Assembly (NCBI GenBank): GCA_040902925.1
Contig: JBBDWJ010000177.1
Span: 1-27,337, forward strand
DNA length: 27,337 nucleotides
Source of the DNA: JBBDWJ01 sp040902925
GTDB taxonomy: Bacteria; Acidobacteriota; Terriglobia; Bryobacterales; UBA6623
Direction of reading: 5' to 3'
Shown here: positions 14,661 through 22,421 of the stretch, one piece after another
How positions within the stretch are numbered: position 1 is the stretch's first letter
Layout: the number at the start of each line of letters is the position of its first letter
Made by a program: the position numbers and the translations under genes
Notes under the pieces: generated by a model
Told to the model about the DNA's origin: nothing
Databases searched by the model: none
Seen by the model: only the letters and a program-made list of their open reading frames with translations

Positions 14661-15677
14661 CTAGCGGCGCGTGCCTTCCACGTCGAACCGGATCTGGAAA
14701 AGGGTCTTACCGGCGGTCACGTAGAGCGTCTTCCAGTCCGGACCGCCGAAGGCGCAGTTGGTGACCGTGTCCTCCGGAATGGGAACGAACTCCTTCAATT
14801 GGCCGTCGGGCGAGAACACGTGAATGCCGCAGCGGGTGTCGAGCGTCTCGCTCGTCCCTCTCAGATTGTGGAGTCCGGCGGCGACGTAGATGTTCCCTTG
14901 GCTGTCGATGGTCATGCCGTCGCCGCTGCGGCCGGGATAGAAGTCGTGGAAAACCCGCATGTTGGTGACGGATCCATCGGGCTGCAAATCGTAGGCGCGG
15001 ATCATACGCGCACGGCCCTCGTCAGGATGGGCTTCGATGAGATAGAGGATTTTGTCGTCGGGTGAGATCACGATGCCGTTCGGCTTTTGGATGTCGGGCT
15101 CGGTCAGAATGCGGTGCAGCGAACCGTCCGGGTCCACGCGGTACACGGCATTGACCGCGGTCTGATCGGGGTCGGGCGTCGCGCGCGGGCGGTCGGTGAA
15201 GTAGACGCGGCCCTGGCCGTCGAACGTCACGTCGTTGGGTTGATTGAGCCGCTTGCCTTCGAAGCTGTCGGCGAGAATCTCGACCTTGCCGGTGGCGAGG
15301 TCCGTGCGCGTCACGCGCGGCTGGTTCACCTCTTCGTCGCTCCCTTCACAAGCCAGCAGGCGGCCTTCGGCGTCAACCACGAGACCATTGGCGCGATTGC
15401 TGGGCTCCCGGAAGATGGTGCGCACGCCGCCGGGCGAGAGCTTGAGAATCCGCGAGTCCGTCGTATCGGTGAAATACACGTTGCCGTCGTTGTCGACAGT
15501 CGGGCCTTCGGTAAAAGCGACGCTTGTCGCCACCTCCACGGCTCGGGCCGGCGCCGCGGCCGCCTCGCTGCTCTTGTCGGCCGCCGCAGGCGGAGCCGAG
15601 ACGCAGCCTGTGGTCCACAACAACCCTGCCGCCCAAAACAGTAATGCTAAGATGTTGATCCCGATCGTCTGACGCAC
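14661..15677 (-). CDS. SMP-30/gluconolactonase-like beta-propeller lipoprotein
   Basis: 338 residues from a GTG at 15677, chosen because AGGAGG lies five bases upstream. The N terminus is a lipoprotein signal ending in a WTTGC lipobox (Cys near residue 24), so the mature protein is probably anchored in the envelope. The remainder is a six-bladed propeller with repeated GxVYFTD strands. The metal-site residues of the SMP-30 family are recognisable: Glu in FTEGPTVD, Asn in KPNGIVIS and Asp in SGDGMTID. Relatives hydrolyse sugar lactones (gluconolactonase); the actual substrate is unknown. A palindromic AGTATACT (15728-15735) lies 51 nt upstream. Confidence 0.87.
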   Translation of the reverse strand: MRQTIGINILALLFWAAGLLWTTGCVSAPPAAADKSSEAAAAPARAVEVATSVAFTEGPTVDNDGNVYFTDTTDSRILKLSPGGVRTIFREPSNRANGLVVDAEGRLLACEGSDEEVNQPRVTRTDLATGKVEILADSFEGKRLNQPNDVTFDGQGRVYFTDRPRATPDPDQTAVNAVYRVDPDGSLHRILTEPDIQKPNGIVISPDDKILYLIEAHPDEGRARMIRAYDLQPDGSVTNMRVFHDFYPGRSGDGMTIDSQGNIYVAAGLHNLRGTSETLDTRCGIHVFSPDGQLKEFVPIPEDTVTNCAFGGPDWKTLYVTAGKTLFQIRFDVEGTRR

Positions 15678-15890
15678 GCCTTCCTCCTGAAGCCCGCGAT
15701 TTCGCGGCATTGCCAAAAAGTGGCTCCAGTATACTCGGAAGGCTGCGCCGCCGGTCAGGCCGGGAGCATTTTCGGGGCCGCTGACGCCAAAAGGCCAGAG
15801 ACCTGAACTCCCGCGATTTGGCAAACCGCATTGTTTACGCTCGCGGACCGCGCCGCGAGAGAGGATCCCGAAAGAACAACGTCAACCGTC

Positions 15891-16391
15891 ATGGGAAAGC
15901 AGCAATCATCCAAAAACCCGCTCGTCGCCGTGGTTATGGGAAGCGCATCCGACTGGGACACCATGAAGGCCGCTTCCGAAACGCTCGAAAACTTTGGCGT
16001 TTCCCACGAGTGCAAGGTCATGTCGGCTCACCGCACTCCGGCACTGACCATCGAGTACACGTCCGCGGCCGAAGAACGCGGCTTCAAGGTTTTCATCGCC
16101 GGGGCCGGGGGCGCGGCGCATTTAGCGGGAGTGATCGCGGCCCACACGCTGCTGCCGGTGCTGGGCGTGCCCATGCCGAGCGCGATTCAGGGCATAGATT
16201 CATTGCTCTCGACTGTGCAGATGCCAGCAGGCATTCCCGTAGGAACTCTGGCCATCGGCAAAGCTGGCGCGAAAAATGCGGCCCTGCTGGCCATTGCGAT
16301 TCTGGCGCTGAGCGACCCCGCGCTTCGCGCCAAACTTCAGAAGTTTCGCGAAGAGCAGGCGGAAAAAGTGTTGCAGGCCAAGCTGCCGTGA
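15891..16391 (+). CDS. purE: N5-carboxyaminoimidazole ribonucleotide mutase
   Basis: 166 residues, the normal length for class I PurE. It moves the carboxyl group of N5-CAIR to C4 in de novo purine synthesis. Visible motifs are the phosphate/substrate loop MGSASDWDTM (16-25), the catalytic histidine in SAHRTP (H47, E. coli H45), the glycine-rich GAGGAAHLAG (71-80) and PMPSAIQGIDSLLS. The ATG at 15891 was chosen because it places these motifs at family positions; there is no good Shine-Dalgarno, and the frame is open upstream. purK, its usual partner, is not in the window. It faces the SMP-30 gene divergently and is convergent with the NMT1-like gene. Confidence 0.95.
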   Translation: MGKQQSSKNPLVAVVMGSASDWDTMKAASETLENFGVSHECKVMSAHRTPALTIEYTSAAEERGFKVFIAGAGGAAHLAGVIAAHTLLPVLGVPMPSAIQGIDSLLSTVQMPAGIPVGTLAIGKAGAKNAALLAIAILALSDPALRAKLQKFREEQAEKVLQAKLP

Positions 16392-16407
16392 AACTGCGGG
16401 ACGTAAC

Positions 16408-17301
16408 TCAGGCCGGCGGCAGCGAGCAGACCTGATCGTAAGGATGGCGCTGTGTGATCGCGCCGCCATGCAGGAAAACTTCGAGCGCCTGCTCGTAGAG
16501 ATTGCTGGGGATGGCAAGCTCGCCGTCCCAAGTCCCCATTTGCTGGTAGCGCCCGATGGTGGCTGTCAGGGCCTCGCGGCTGATTCCCGGAAAAAACGAG
16601 GCCTCACGGCCGGCGATCTCCTCCGCCGGAGCCCTGTGAGCCCAATACCGGGACTTGCGGTAAGCGCGAACGAACGATCGGGCGGTCTTGGTCTCCAAAA
16701 ACGTCTTGGTCGCTAGCAAACTGCTGAACGCGACCGGAGGCATGGCTTCGCCGACGGACGCCACCACAGACCCGACGCCGTCGTGCTCGATCTGCTGCGG
16801 CGCGGGACCTTGTAGATGCACGTAGTCTCCTCGCCCTTCGCGAAAGGCGGCTTCCATTTCCTCGACGCTGCCCGCGTCGATGACCTCGATCTTGTCCCAA
16901 TCCACTCCCTGCGTGTGCGCGGCGTATTTGAGCATGAGCAGCGGTTGATGGCCGTGGTCCGCAATCAGAGAAGCCCCCTCGATCTTCTTCCAGACGAAAT
17001 CCGGATCGGGTTTGCGGCCGGCGAGAAAGAAGCCGTCGTAGCGGTTGATCTGCGCGAAGTGGATCGGCAGATCTGACTCGCCTTGCTCCATCGGCCCCCA
17101 GTTGGAACCGACGGCCGATTGCATCACGTCGACCGCCCCACGCCCGAGCATCTCGCGCGAGCGCTGACCCGGTTGCAGCACGGCGTAGTCAGCCTCCAAG
17201 CCCTCTTCGTGGAGGAAACCGCCGGCCATGACGCCGATGAGCGGGCTGTAGAAGGCCGAGTGGCGCGAGGCCATGATTGCTATTTGTGTTTTATCCGCCA
17301 C
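16408..17301 (-). CDS. NMT1/THI5-like substrate-binding protein without signal peptide
   Basis: 297 residues from a GTG at 17301, chosen because AAGGAGGA (17311-17318) lies 9 bases upstream. The fold pattern is that of a type II periplasmic binding protein of the NMT1/THI5 class: IAIMASRHSAFYSPLIGVMA, then LQPGQRSREMLGRGAVDVMQ, and the second lobe with VIDAGSVEEMEAAFREGRGD. The Cys-rich motif of true Thi5 HMP-phosphate synthases is absent. Such proteins usually feed an ABC importer, yet no signal peptide or lipobox is visible at this start or in the upstream open frame, and no permease or ATPase is nearby. It may work in the cytoplasm or be an orphan ligand sensor. Substrate unknown. Confidence 0.75.
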   Translation of the reverse strand: MADKTQIAIMASRHSAFYSPLIGVMAGGFLHEEGLEADYAVLQPGQRSREMLGRGAVDVMQSAVGSNWGPMEQGESDLPIHFAQINRYDGFFLAGRKPDPDFVWKKIEGASLIADHGHQPLLMLKYAAHTQGVDWDKIEVIDAGSVEEMEAAFREGRGDYVHLQGPAPQQIEHDGVGSVVASVGEAMPPVAFSSLLATKTFLETKTARSFVRAYRKSRYWAHRAPAEEIAGREASFFPGISREALTATIGRYQQMGTWDGELAIPSNLYEQALEVFLHGGAITQRHPYDQVCSLPPA

Positions 17302-17674
17302 CGAAACAAATCCTCCTTCAACGATGCCGCGGGGGACAGTCAACGATTGTACGGGTTTCGTGGCTGAATCGGCCGATCCCGGTTTGGCGCGCCTAGGCCT
17401 TGAGTCGCAAGCGTTCTCCGCAAATCCCACCGTACCCGCGCCTGCCTGCCTAAGAATCGCCGCAGGCGACCCGAGCCCCATCCGCAAGGGTGTGGTGTGC
17501 ACGACTATTGATGGTTTAAGGCTGTCTCCGAGCCGCATAAAAACGCTCGGGTCAATCTGAGGAATGTCACGCCACCCTTGCGGATGAGGCTCGGATCGCC
17601 TGCGGCGATGGCTGGGCGCGGCGTTGATGCAAGCCCTTTCGCATTTTCCGCCATCCACTAGGCGCTACTCAGCG
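17302..17674 (-). other. 373-bp gene-free region containing a REPIN-like element
   Basis: Between the NMT1-like and aminotransferase genes I see no credible coding sequence, although a frame is open through it. Its main content is the inverted repeat described separately (17456-17609), and the ribosome-binding site of the NMT1-like gene lies at its left end. Confidence 0.6.
17456..17609. repeat. 154-bp inverted-repeat element (REPIN/MITE-like)
   Basis: Two 37-nt arms in inverse orientation (17456-17492 and 17573-17609) match at 35 of 37 positions, separated by 80 bp. The arms begin ATCGCCGCAGGCGA and end CCGCAAGGGTG. A smaller stem (CCGAGC / GCTCGG) sits in the centre near 17528-17550. The layout resembles a REP doublet or a small non-autonomous element. 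No flanking target duplication is obvious and no second copy is present in the window. Confidence 0.75.
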
Positions 17675-18859
17675 CTAGCGCTCACTCACGCGAGCAAGCA
17701 GCTTGTCGATACCCTCGCGGAACCGTTTCGGTTCTGGAAGCAGGCTGACCACAAGATAGCCCTGGTTCGGCAGGCCGAAGAAATGACCAGGGTGGACATA
17801 CACGCCGTCGGCCTGGAGAAGTTCCATGGCCCATTCTTCACCGCTGCAAACGTTCGGGAGCCGCAGGATCGCGTACCAACCGCCCTCGGCTGCGAGCCGG
17901 TTCACTCCCGCGCCGTGGGCCGTTTTGCTATCGAGCACAGCCAGGTTCTCGCGGATTCTTTCGAGGATTTGCCCTCTCACCAACGCTCCCTGCTTGATCC
18001 ATTTGCCGACAGCGTGCTGAACAGGCGTGCTGACCGACAGATACGTGTCGGCGATGATGTCGAGGCGCTCCAGAGCGTCTTCGGCGATATCCGCCGGGCC
18101 GCTGACGATCATCCAGCCAAGCTTCATCTGCGGCAACGCCGCGAGTTTCGAAAGGCCGTTGAGCGTGAGCGTCAGGCAGGAGTCGATTGCCGCTGTCGTT
18201 CCCACCCGGTCTGGAGCCACGCTCGATTCGAAGTCCCAGGCGTAGTCGCGGAACACTTCGTCCACTACCAGGGCGAGGCTGCTGCTTCGCGCCATCTCGA
18301 TCAGTGCGGCCAATTCCTCCCGCCGCAGGTAAGACCCCGTTGGGTTATTCGGGTTGACGACGAGAACCGCCCGGCAGCGATCGGTGATCAAGCCGTGCAG
18401 GCAGTCCAGATCGATCCGCCAGCCGTGGTCATAAATCAGCGGGTAGTGCACTAATTTGACATCGTTGATGTCGGCCAGAAAATCGAACAACGGATAGCTC
18501 GGGGAAGGGCAAAGAATCTCATCGCCCGGATTGGCGAGCAACCGCATGGCGTGCGAATAGGCTTCGCTGGTGCCTGATGTCACGACGATATGCTCAGCGT
18601 CAGCGCGAACGCCTGTGGCTGCGTAATAGCCCGCGATGGCGGCGCGCGCGGCGTGCAACCCTCGCGGGCTCGGCTCGTATCGCATGGCCGCAGGCTGCGC
18701 CAGCGCTTCGAGCATGGCGCCGCCAGGGTATTCGAATCCGGCGGCCGTAGGGTTGGATTCGGTGAGGTCAACAATCGGAAGGCCCTGGCCGCGACGCTGC
18801 TTGAGAGCCGTAGCCAGCGGGTTTAGCTCTTTCGGCCAATTGGTGCGCGCACTAAACAT
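17675..18859 (-). CDS. pyridoxal-phosphate-dependent class I/II aminotransferase
   Basis: 394 residues, the normal length for fold-type I aminotransferases. Recognisable sites are ESNPTAAGFEYP near the N terminus, YEPSPRGLHAARAAIAGYY, the cofactor-binding VTSGTSEAYSHAMRLL, LVVNPNNPTGSYL with the conserved Asn-Pro-Thr-Gly, VVDEVFRDYAWD with the pyridine-contacting Asp, and the Schiff-base lysine in NGLSKLAALPQMKLGW (K238). It transfers amino groups between an amino acid and a 2-oxo acid; the sequence looks closest to alanine/aspartate-type enzymes, but specificity is not readable. No Shine-Dalgarno precedes the ATG at 18859. It lies upstream of, but is separated by a repeat element from, the NMT1-like gene, so a shared transcript is doubtful. 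Confidence 0.9.
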   Translation of the reverse strand: MFSARTNWPKELNPLATALKQRRGQGLPIVDLTESNPTAAGFEYPGGAMLEALAQPAAMRYEPSPRGLHAARAAIAGYYAATGVRADAEHIVVTSGTSEAYSHAMRLLANPGDEILCPSPSYPLFDFLADINDVKLVHYPLIYDHGWRIDLDCLHGLITDRCRAVLVVNPNNPTGSYLRREELAALIEMARSSSLALVVDEVFRDYAWDFESSVAPDRVGTTAAIDSCLTLTLNGLSKLAALPQMKLGWMIVSGPADIAEDALERLDIIADTYLSVSTPVQHAVGKWIKQGALVRGQILERIRENLAVLDSKTAHGAGVNRLAAEGGWYAILRLPNVCSGEEWAMELLQADGVYVHPGHFFGLPNQGYLVVSLLPEPKRFREGIDKLLARVSER

Positions 18860-19044
18860 CGGAACGATGCCAGAGAAAGTTGGCTACGGCCTCAGCGGCT
18901 GGAGCGAACCCGCCGCCACGCCCGAGGGAACTATCTTAGCCTTGCGCGCCAGCCATGGGGCGAAGTGCCGGCGCGGCAAAACCCGTGCCGTATATCACGC
19001 GGACAGGTTTGCGGGGGCCGCTATACTCAGTCCGGGAGAATGCG

Positions 19045-19392
19045 ATGACCAAACTCTTGCGAACAACGTTATCCCTTGCCTCAATCGCGGTGATTTGGTC
19101 CGTGCTATGGGGCCAGCAGCCACAGCAACAACCCGCCACCGCCGACCAGCGTCTCGAGAAAATTGAGGAGCGTCTGGCGCTCGTCGAGAAAGCGCTCGCG
19201 GCCTCGTCGGAAGCGGCCGGCCGCCTGCCTGAAGCCGCCCTGGATACGCGATTGACCCGCCTCGAAACTCGGGTTGAGCGCTTTGAAGCGCAAACGGCGC
19301 GAGAGCCCGCCGGCGCGCCGTCGTCGGGCTACGACCGCATGCTCGAAAGCCGCGTCCGCGCGCTCGAACGGCAGATCTCGCGGCTGCGCTGA
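19045..19392 (+). CDS. small exported coiled-coil protein
   Basis: 115 residues. The ATG at 19045 has GGGAGA at suitable distance, and a TATACT hexamer lies at 19022-19027. Residues 1-23 are a signal peptide (MTKLLRTTLSLASIAVIWSV). The mature part starts with a Gln/Pro stretch and is otherwise two heptad-patterned helices (RLEKIEERLALVEKALAAS and TRLTRLETRVERFEAQ), with a third short one (RVRALERQISRL) at the C terminus. This suggests a periplasmic coiled-coil oligomer, similar in style to Lpp- or YbgF-type trimerisation helices. I do not recognise the family. It ends 3 bp before the convergent MscS gene, so the two messages overlap at their 3' ends. Confidence 0.7.
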   Translation: MTKLLRTTLSLASIAVIWSVLWGQQPQQQPATADQRLEKIEERLALVEKALAASSEAAGRLPEAALDTRLTRLETRVERFEAQTAREPAGAPSSGYDRMLESRVRALERQISRLR

Positions 19393-19395
19393 GCG

Positions 19396-20388
19396 TCAGG
19401 AATCCGAAACCTTCTCGCCCGCTGCTTTCGATTCCGCCAGCACTTCCCGAATGGCCGCCTTCAAATCCTCTCGCGTTGACCCGTCGAGCTGCAGCTTGAA
19501 CGGCTTGCTGGCTTCGCCGAAGTAAAGACTCTGGTGCGGAAACGGGATCTCGATCCCTTCCTCGTCGAAGCGCTTCTTGATGCGGCGATTCATCGCGCGG
19601 CCCACCTGCCATTGTTTACTCGGTAAGGTTTTCAAACGTACTTTGACCACCACCGCCGAATCGCCAAAACTGTCCACGCCAAGCACATCGAGCGGCTCCA
19701 GGATCAGCGGGCGGAACTCTTCCTCCTGCCGCATTTCCTCTGAGATCTCGTTGAGAACCTCGACGACGCGGTCGGTGTCTTCCTTATAGGCGATTCCGAC
19801 ATCGAAGACGTAGTAGGAAAACTCGCGCGTCATGTTGGACAACGTCGTAATAGCGCCATTGGGGAAAACATGGACGGTGCCGTCGAGACTACGCAGCACG
19901 GTGGTTCTCAGATTGATCTCTTCGACCAGCCCGCCGGTACCGTTGATGACGGCGATGTCGTTGACGCTGACCTGGTTTTCCATCAACATGAACAAGCCCG
20001 TGATGACATCGCGCACAAGGTTCTGCGCCCCGAAGCCAACGGCCAGACCAACCACGCCGGCGCCCGCCAGGATCGGAGCGATGTCGAACCCCACTTCCCG
20101 CAACGACATTGCCAGAGCCAGCGCCCAGATCACGATGGCGGCTGTCTTGCGAATGATGCCGCCGATCGTAGCGGCCCTCTTCTCGAGTTCGAGAGTGGTT
20201 TCGGCCCCCCGCTTACGCTTCATCACCTCGACGATGCGCGTGCGGAGCTCACTCACAAACCGTCCGATAATCTTGGTGATGACTACCGCGGCGATCAGGA
20301 TCGCGATGACGCGCAGAAGCGCGAATGCGAGCGGCGTGAGGCGCTCGACGGTGAAGAAGTCGCGGATGGAAATCAGGATTTCGTCCAT
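19396..20388 (-). CDS. small-conductance mechanosensitive channel, MscS family
   Basis: 330 residues, slightly longer than E. coli MscS (286). It relieves turgor on osmotic downshift. Two hydrophobic helices (about 18-40 and 78-98) precede the pore-lining TM3, which has the family pattern of small residues: LAGAGVVGLAVGFGAQNLVR, then DVITGLFMLMENQ. The beta domain follows (VSVNDIAVINGTGGLVEEIN, LRTTVLRSLDGTVHVFPNG), then the alpha/beta vestibule with the common IPFPHQSLYF near the end and a 35-residue charged tail. AGGAG precedes the ATG at 20388. Confidence 0.93.
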   Translation of the reverse strand: MDEILISIRDFFTVERLTPLAFALLRVIAILIAAVVITKIIGRFVSELRTRIVEVMKRKRGAETTLELEKRAATIGGIIRKTAAIVIWALALAMSLREVGFDIAPILAGAGVVGLAVGFGAQNLVRDVITGLFMLMENQVSVNDIAVINGTGGLVEEINLRTTVLRSLDGTVHVFPNGAITTLSNMTREFSYYVFDVGIAYKEDTDRVVEVLNEISEEMRQEEEFRPLILEPLDVLGVDSFGDSAVVVKVRLKTLPSKQWQVGRAMNRRIKKRFDEEGIEIPFPHQSLYFGEASKPFKLQLDGSTREDLKAAIREVLAESKAAGEKVSDS

Positions 20389-20871
20389 AACGTCGTGGTC
20401 TCCTGTTTTGGGATTTTTTGGGTCCGTACTTGACGGCCCCCGGATACAGGGAGCGGGAAGCGCAGTCGGTGGCTTCTATAGGGGATTCGCGAACACGCAC
20501 TGTTACGCCAAAACCGGCGCGTCGTCCAAAAAAACAAGGTACTGCCGCTTTTCGGCGGACCGCGGCAGTTAGAGATTCCTGGATGGTAAGAGTTGGGAAG
20601 GTACCCGCTTCCGCTCTCGCGTTTCCGGCGTCGCGTTTCCCAGGTTTTCTGAAGATAAGCGCGTGGGATTGGCCGGCGGCCGGCTCCCGGAGAGCGCCTG
20701 ACGCGCGCCGGATATCAGCGAGCCGGATCGCTACCTGGATACGCCGCGCTCATCTGTACTTCATTCTAACGCGATGCCGCCGCGTGCCGCGAAGAAAAGG
20801 CCCGCTTGGATGCTTCGTCGTCAGACCAAGCAGGAATGGCGGATCATGCCGCGCGTCTGCGGCGGATCACA
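20389..20871 (-). other. 483-bp region without a recognisable gene
   Basis: No frame in this stretch has credible protein composition, and I see no tRNA or known RNA. It holds the hairpin at 20528-20569, the ribosome-binding site of the MscS gene at its left end, and otherwise only GC-rich sequence. Confidence 0.6.
20528..20569 (-). terminator. candidate intrinsic terminator between VCBS and MscS genes
   Basis: ACTGCCGC (20541-20548) and GCGGCAGT (20562-20569) form a perfect 8-bp stem with a 13-nt loop. On the minus strand it is followed by ACCTTG and then seven Ts (20534-20528). It lies about 300 bp past the VCBS stop codon and would insulate the MscS gene. Confidence 0.5.
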
Positions 20872-22314
20872 TCACGGGGTCTCAGCGGATGGAAGGCTCA
20901 TGGGCTGGCTGTCGGTTTGCCGCGCCGGCTCGAAGACGAGCAGGGCCATCGACGAGCGAATCTGCTCCAGCCAAAAAACGCCGTCGTACTTGCCGCTATT
21001 ACCGCGCGTTGCGACGAAGTCCATATCGCCGTCTCCATCCATATCCCGCGGGATGAAGGCGTCGTACATGCCGCGTTTGCGGCGGGAGATGTCGTGACGC
21101 GTCCACGTACCGGCCGCGTCACCCGGGTTTTCAAACCAGGCAAGGCGTCCGAGGGCATCGTTTACAGTCAGCTCCGCGCCGTCTTCGTCACGGGGCCCGC
21201 GGCTATAAGCGCCAGTCATGACATCCATCTTGCCGTCGCCGTTGATATCGGCGATGGCGAATCCGACCAGCTCATCGGGCAGCAGGGTGCCGATGGGATG
21301 CTGTGTCCAGGGTTCGGCGAAATCGTCCGGCTGCTCGATCCAGACGAGCCAGTTTGAGGACGCGAGCGCCACGTCGAGCCGCCCATCGTTATTGAAATCG
21401 TGGAAACCGAGGTTGAAGCCGGTGACCTGAACTTCGACTTCAGGCCCCTCGGCGGCAGGTGAAATCGAGATGGGGTGCTCTTCGAAGCGGATTTCTTCAC
21501 CGCCGAGATTCTCGAACCAGAAGATGCGGAATTCGTTGCGCGAGCCGGCCAGGATATCGAGATCACCGTCGCCATCGAGATCCACAGATTGAGAATTGAT
21601 CGGCACCTTCACCGTGGTCAGCACGTGCTCTTTCCACGCGGCGCCGTCGAGTGGATTCTCCGGCAGTTCAAACCACGAGATCGGCGTCGAGGGGCGGTCT
21701 TGGTTCGGCTTATAGCCTTCCGACGTGCCTTTGTTCGCCGCGACAACTTCCGCACGCCCGTCGCCGTTGAAATCGGCCAGGAACACGCGGATCCACGAAC
21801 CGCGGTTCTTCGTCACCTCGGGGATGACGCGTTCCCAGCGAAAGCCCCGCACCTTGCCTGCCGGATTTTGAAGGTAGAGCAGATGGCCTTCCTCGCAGGC
21901 GATGACGGCGTCGAGAAAGCCATCGCCGTTGAGGTCGCCGAGCGCAACATCTTCGGCGGCGCCCGCTTCTTGGCCTTCGGCAAGCGAGAGGCGAAACCAT
22001 TCCCCGGGATCCTTTGCGGCGAACGCGACGCGAACGTGGTCGCTGTCTTCGTGAACCGAAACGATGTCAGCGTGGCCGTCGTTGTCGAGGTCGCCCATCT
22101 GCAAGCCGTCGGCTCCACGTATTGGCACGCCGCCCGCGTTCTCTTCATCGTCGATGAGATGTTCGCGCCAGGCGATGTAGGAGCCGTCGGTCGAGCGGGC
22201 CTTGGTGGCCTGTTGCGCGACGGTTCTCTCGCCGCTCGAGCCGCAAGAAGCCAAGAAACAACCGGCGGTTAAGATAGCAAACCGGAATAGGCGCACAGGC
22301 GTTGGGGTTGGCAT
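20872..22314 (-). CDS. FG-GAP/VCBS-repeat lipoprotein
   Basis: 480 residues from the ATG at 22314 (AGGAA five bases upstream). The signal ends in a LASC lipobox (Cys near residue 23), so it is a lipoprotein. The body is a beta-propeller of FG-GAP/VCBS type with seven calcium-loop motifs of the form DxDxDG: DLDNDGHAD, DLNGDGFLD, DFNGDGRAE, DLDGDGDLD, DFNNDGRLD, DINGDGKMD and DMDGDGDMD. Between them are recurring WFExP strands (ISWFELPEN, IFWFENLGG, LAWFENPGD). Such proteins are abundant in acidobacteria and planctomycetes and are thought to bind ligands or other proteins at the cell surface. No catalytic domain is visible. It follows the beta-helix gene by 107 bp on the same strand. Confidence 0.88.
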   Translation of the reverse strand: MPTPTPVRLFRFAILTAGCFLASCGSSGERTVAQQATKARSTDGSYIAWREHLIDDEENAGGVPIRGADGLQMGDLDNDGHADIVSVHEDSDHVRVAFAAKDPGEWFRLSLAEGQEAGAAEDVALGDLNGDGFLDAVIACEEGHLLYLQNPAGKVRGFRWERVIPEVTKNRGSWIRVFLADFNGDGRAEVVAANKGTSEGYKPNQDRPSTPISWFELPENPLDGAAWKEHVLTTVKVPINSQSVDLDGDGDLDILAGSRNEFRIFWFENLGGEEIRFEEHPISISPAAEGPEVEVQVTGFNLGFHDFNNDGRLDVALASSNWLVWIEQPDDFAEPWTQHPIGTLLPDELVGFAIADINGDGKMDVMTGAYSRGPRDEDGAELTVNDALGRLAWFENPGDAAGTWTRHDISRRKRGMYDAFIPRDMDGDGDMDFVATRGNSGKYDGVFWLEQIRSSMALLVFEPARQTDSQPMSLPSAETP

Positions 22315-22421
22315 CGTTCCTACTCTAGGACGAATTTCGGAGTTGCGACAAGCTGAAAGACCCCTAGTGGCTTGTCCGAAAGGATGCTGAGATCCGGCTG
22401 AAAAGCACCTGCACGCGCCCT

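Noticed and set aside
20418..21056. 212-codon plus-strand frame in the gap before the VCBS gene
   Set aside because: Arg/Pro-rich composition, no motif, runs into the antisense of the VCBS gene; treated as non-coding.
22347..22376. GACAAGC / GCTTGTC inverted repeat upstream of the VCBS gene
   Set aside because: Perfect 7-bp stem with a 16-nt loop but no T-run on either strand and no known regulatory context; probably chance or a weak structure.
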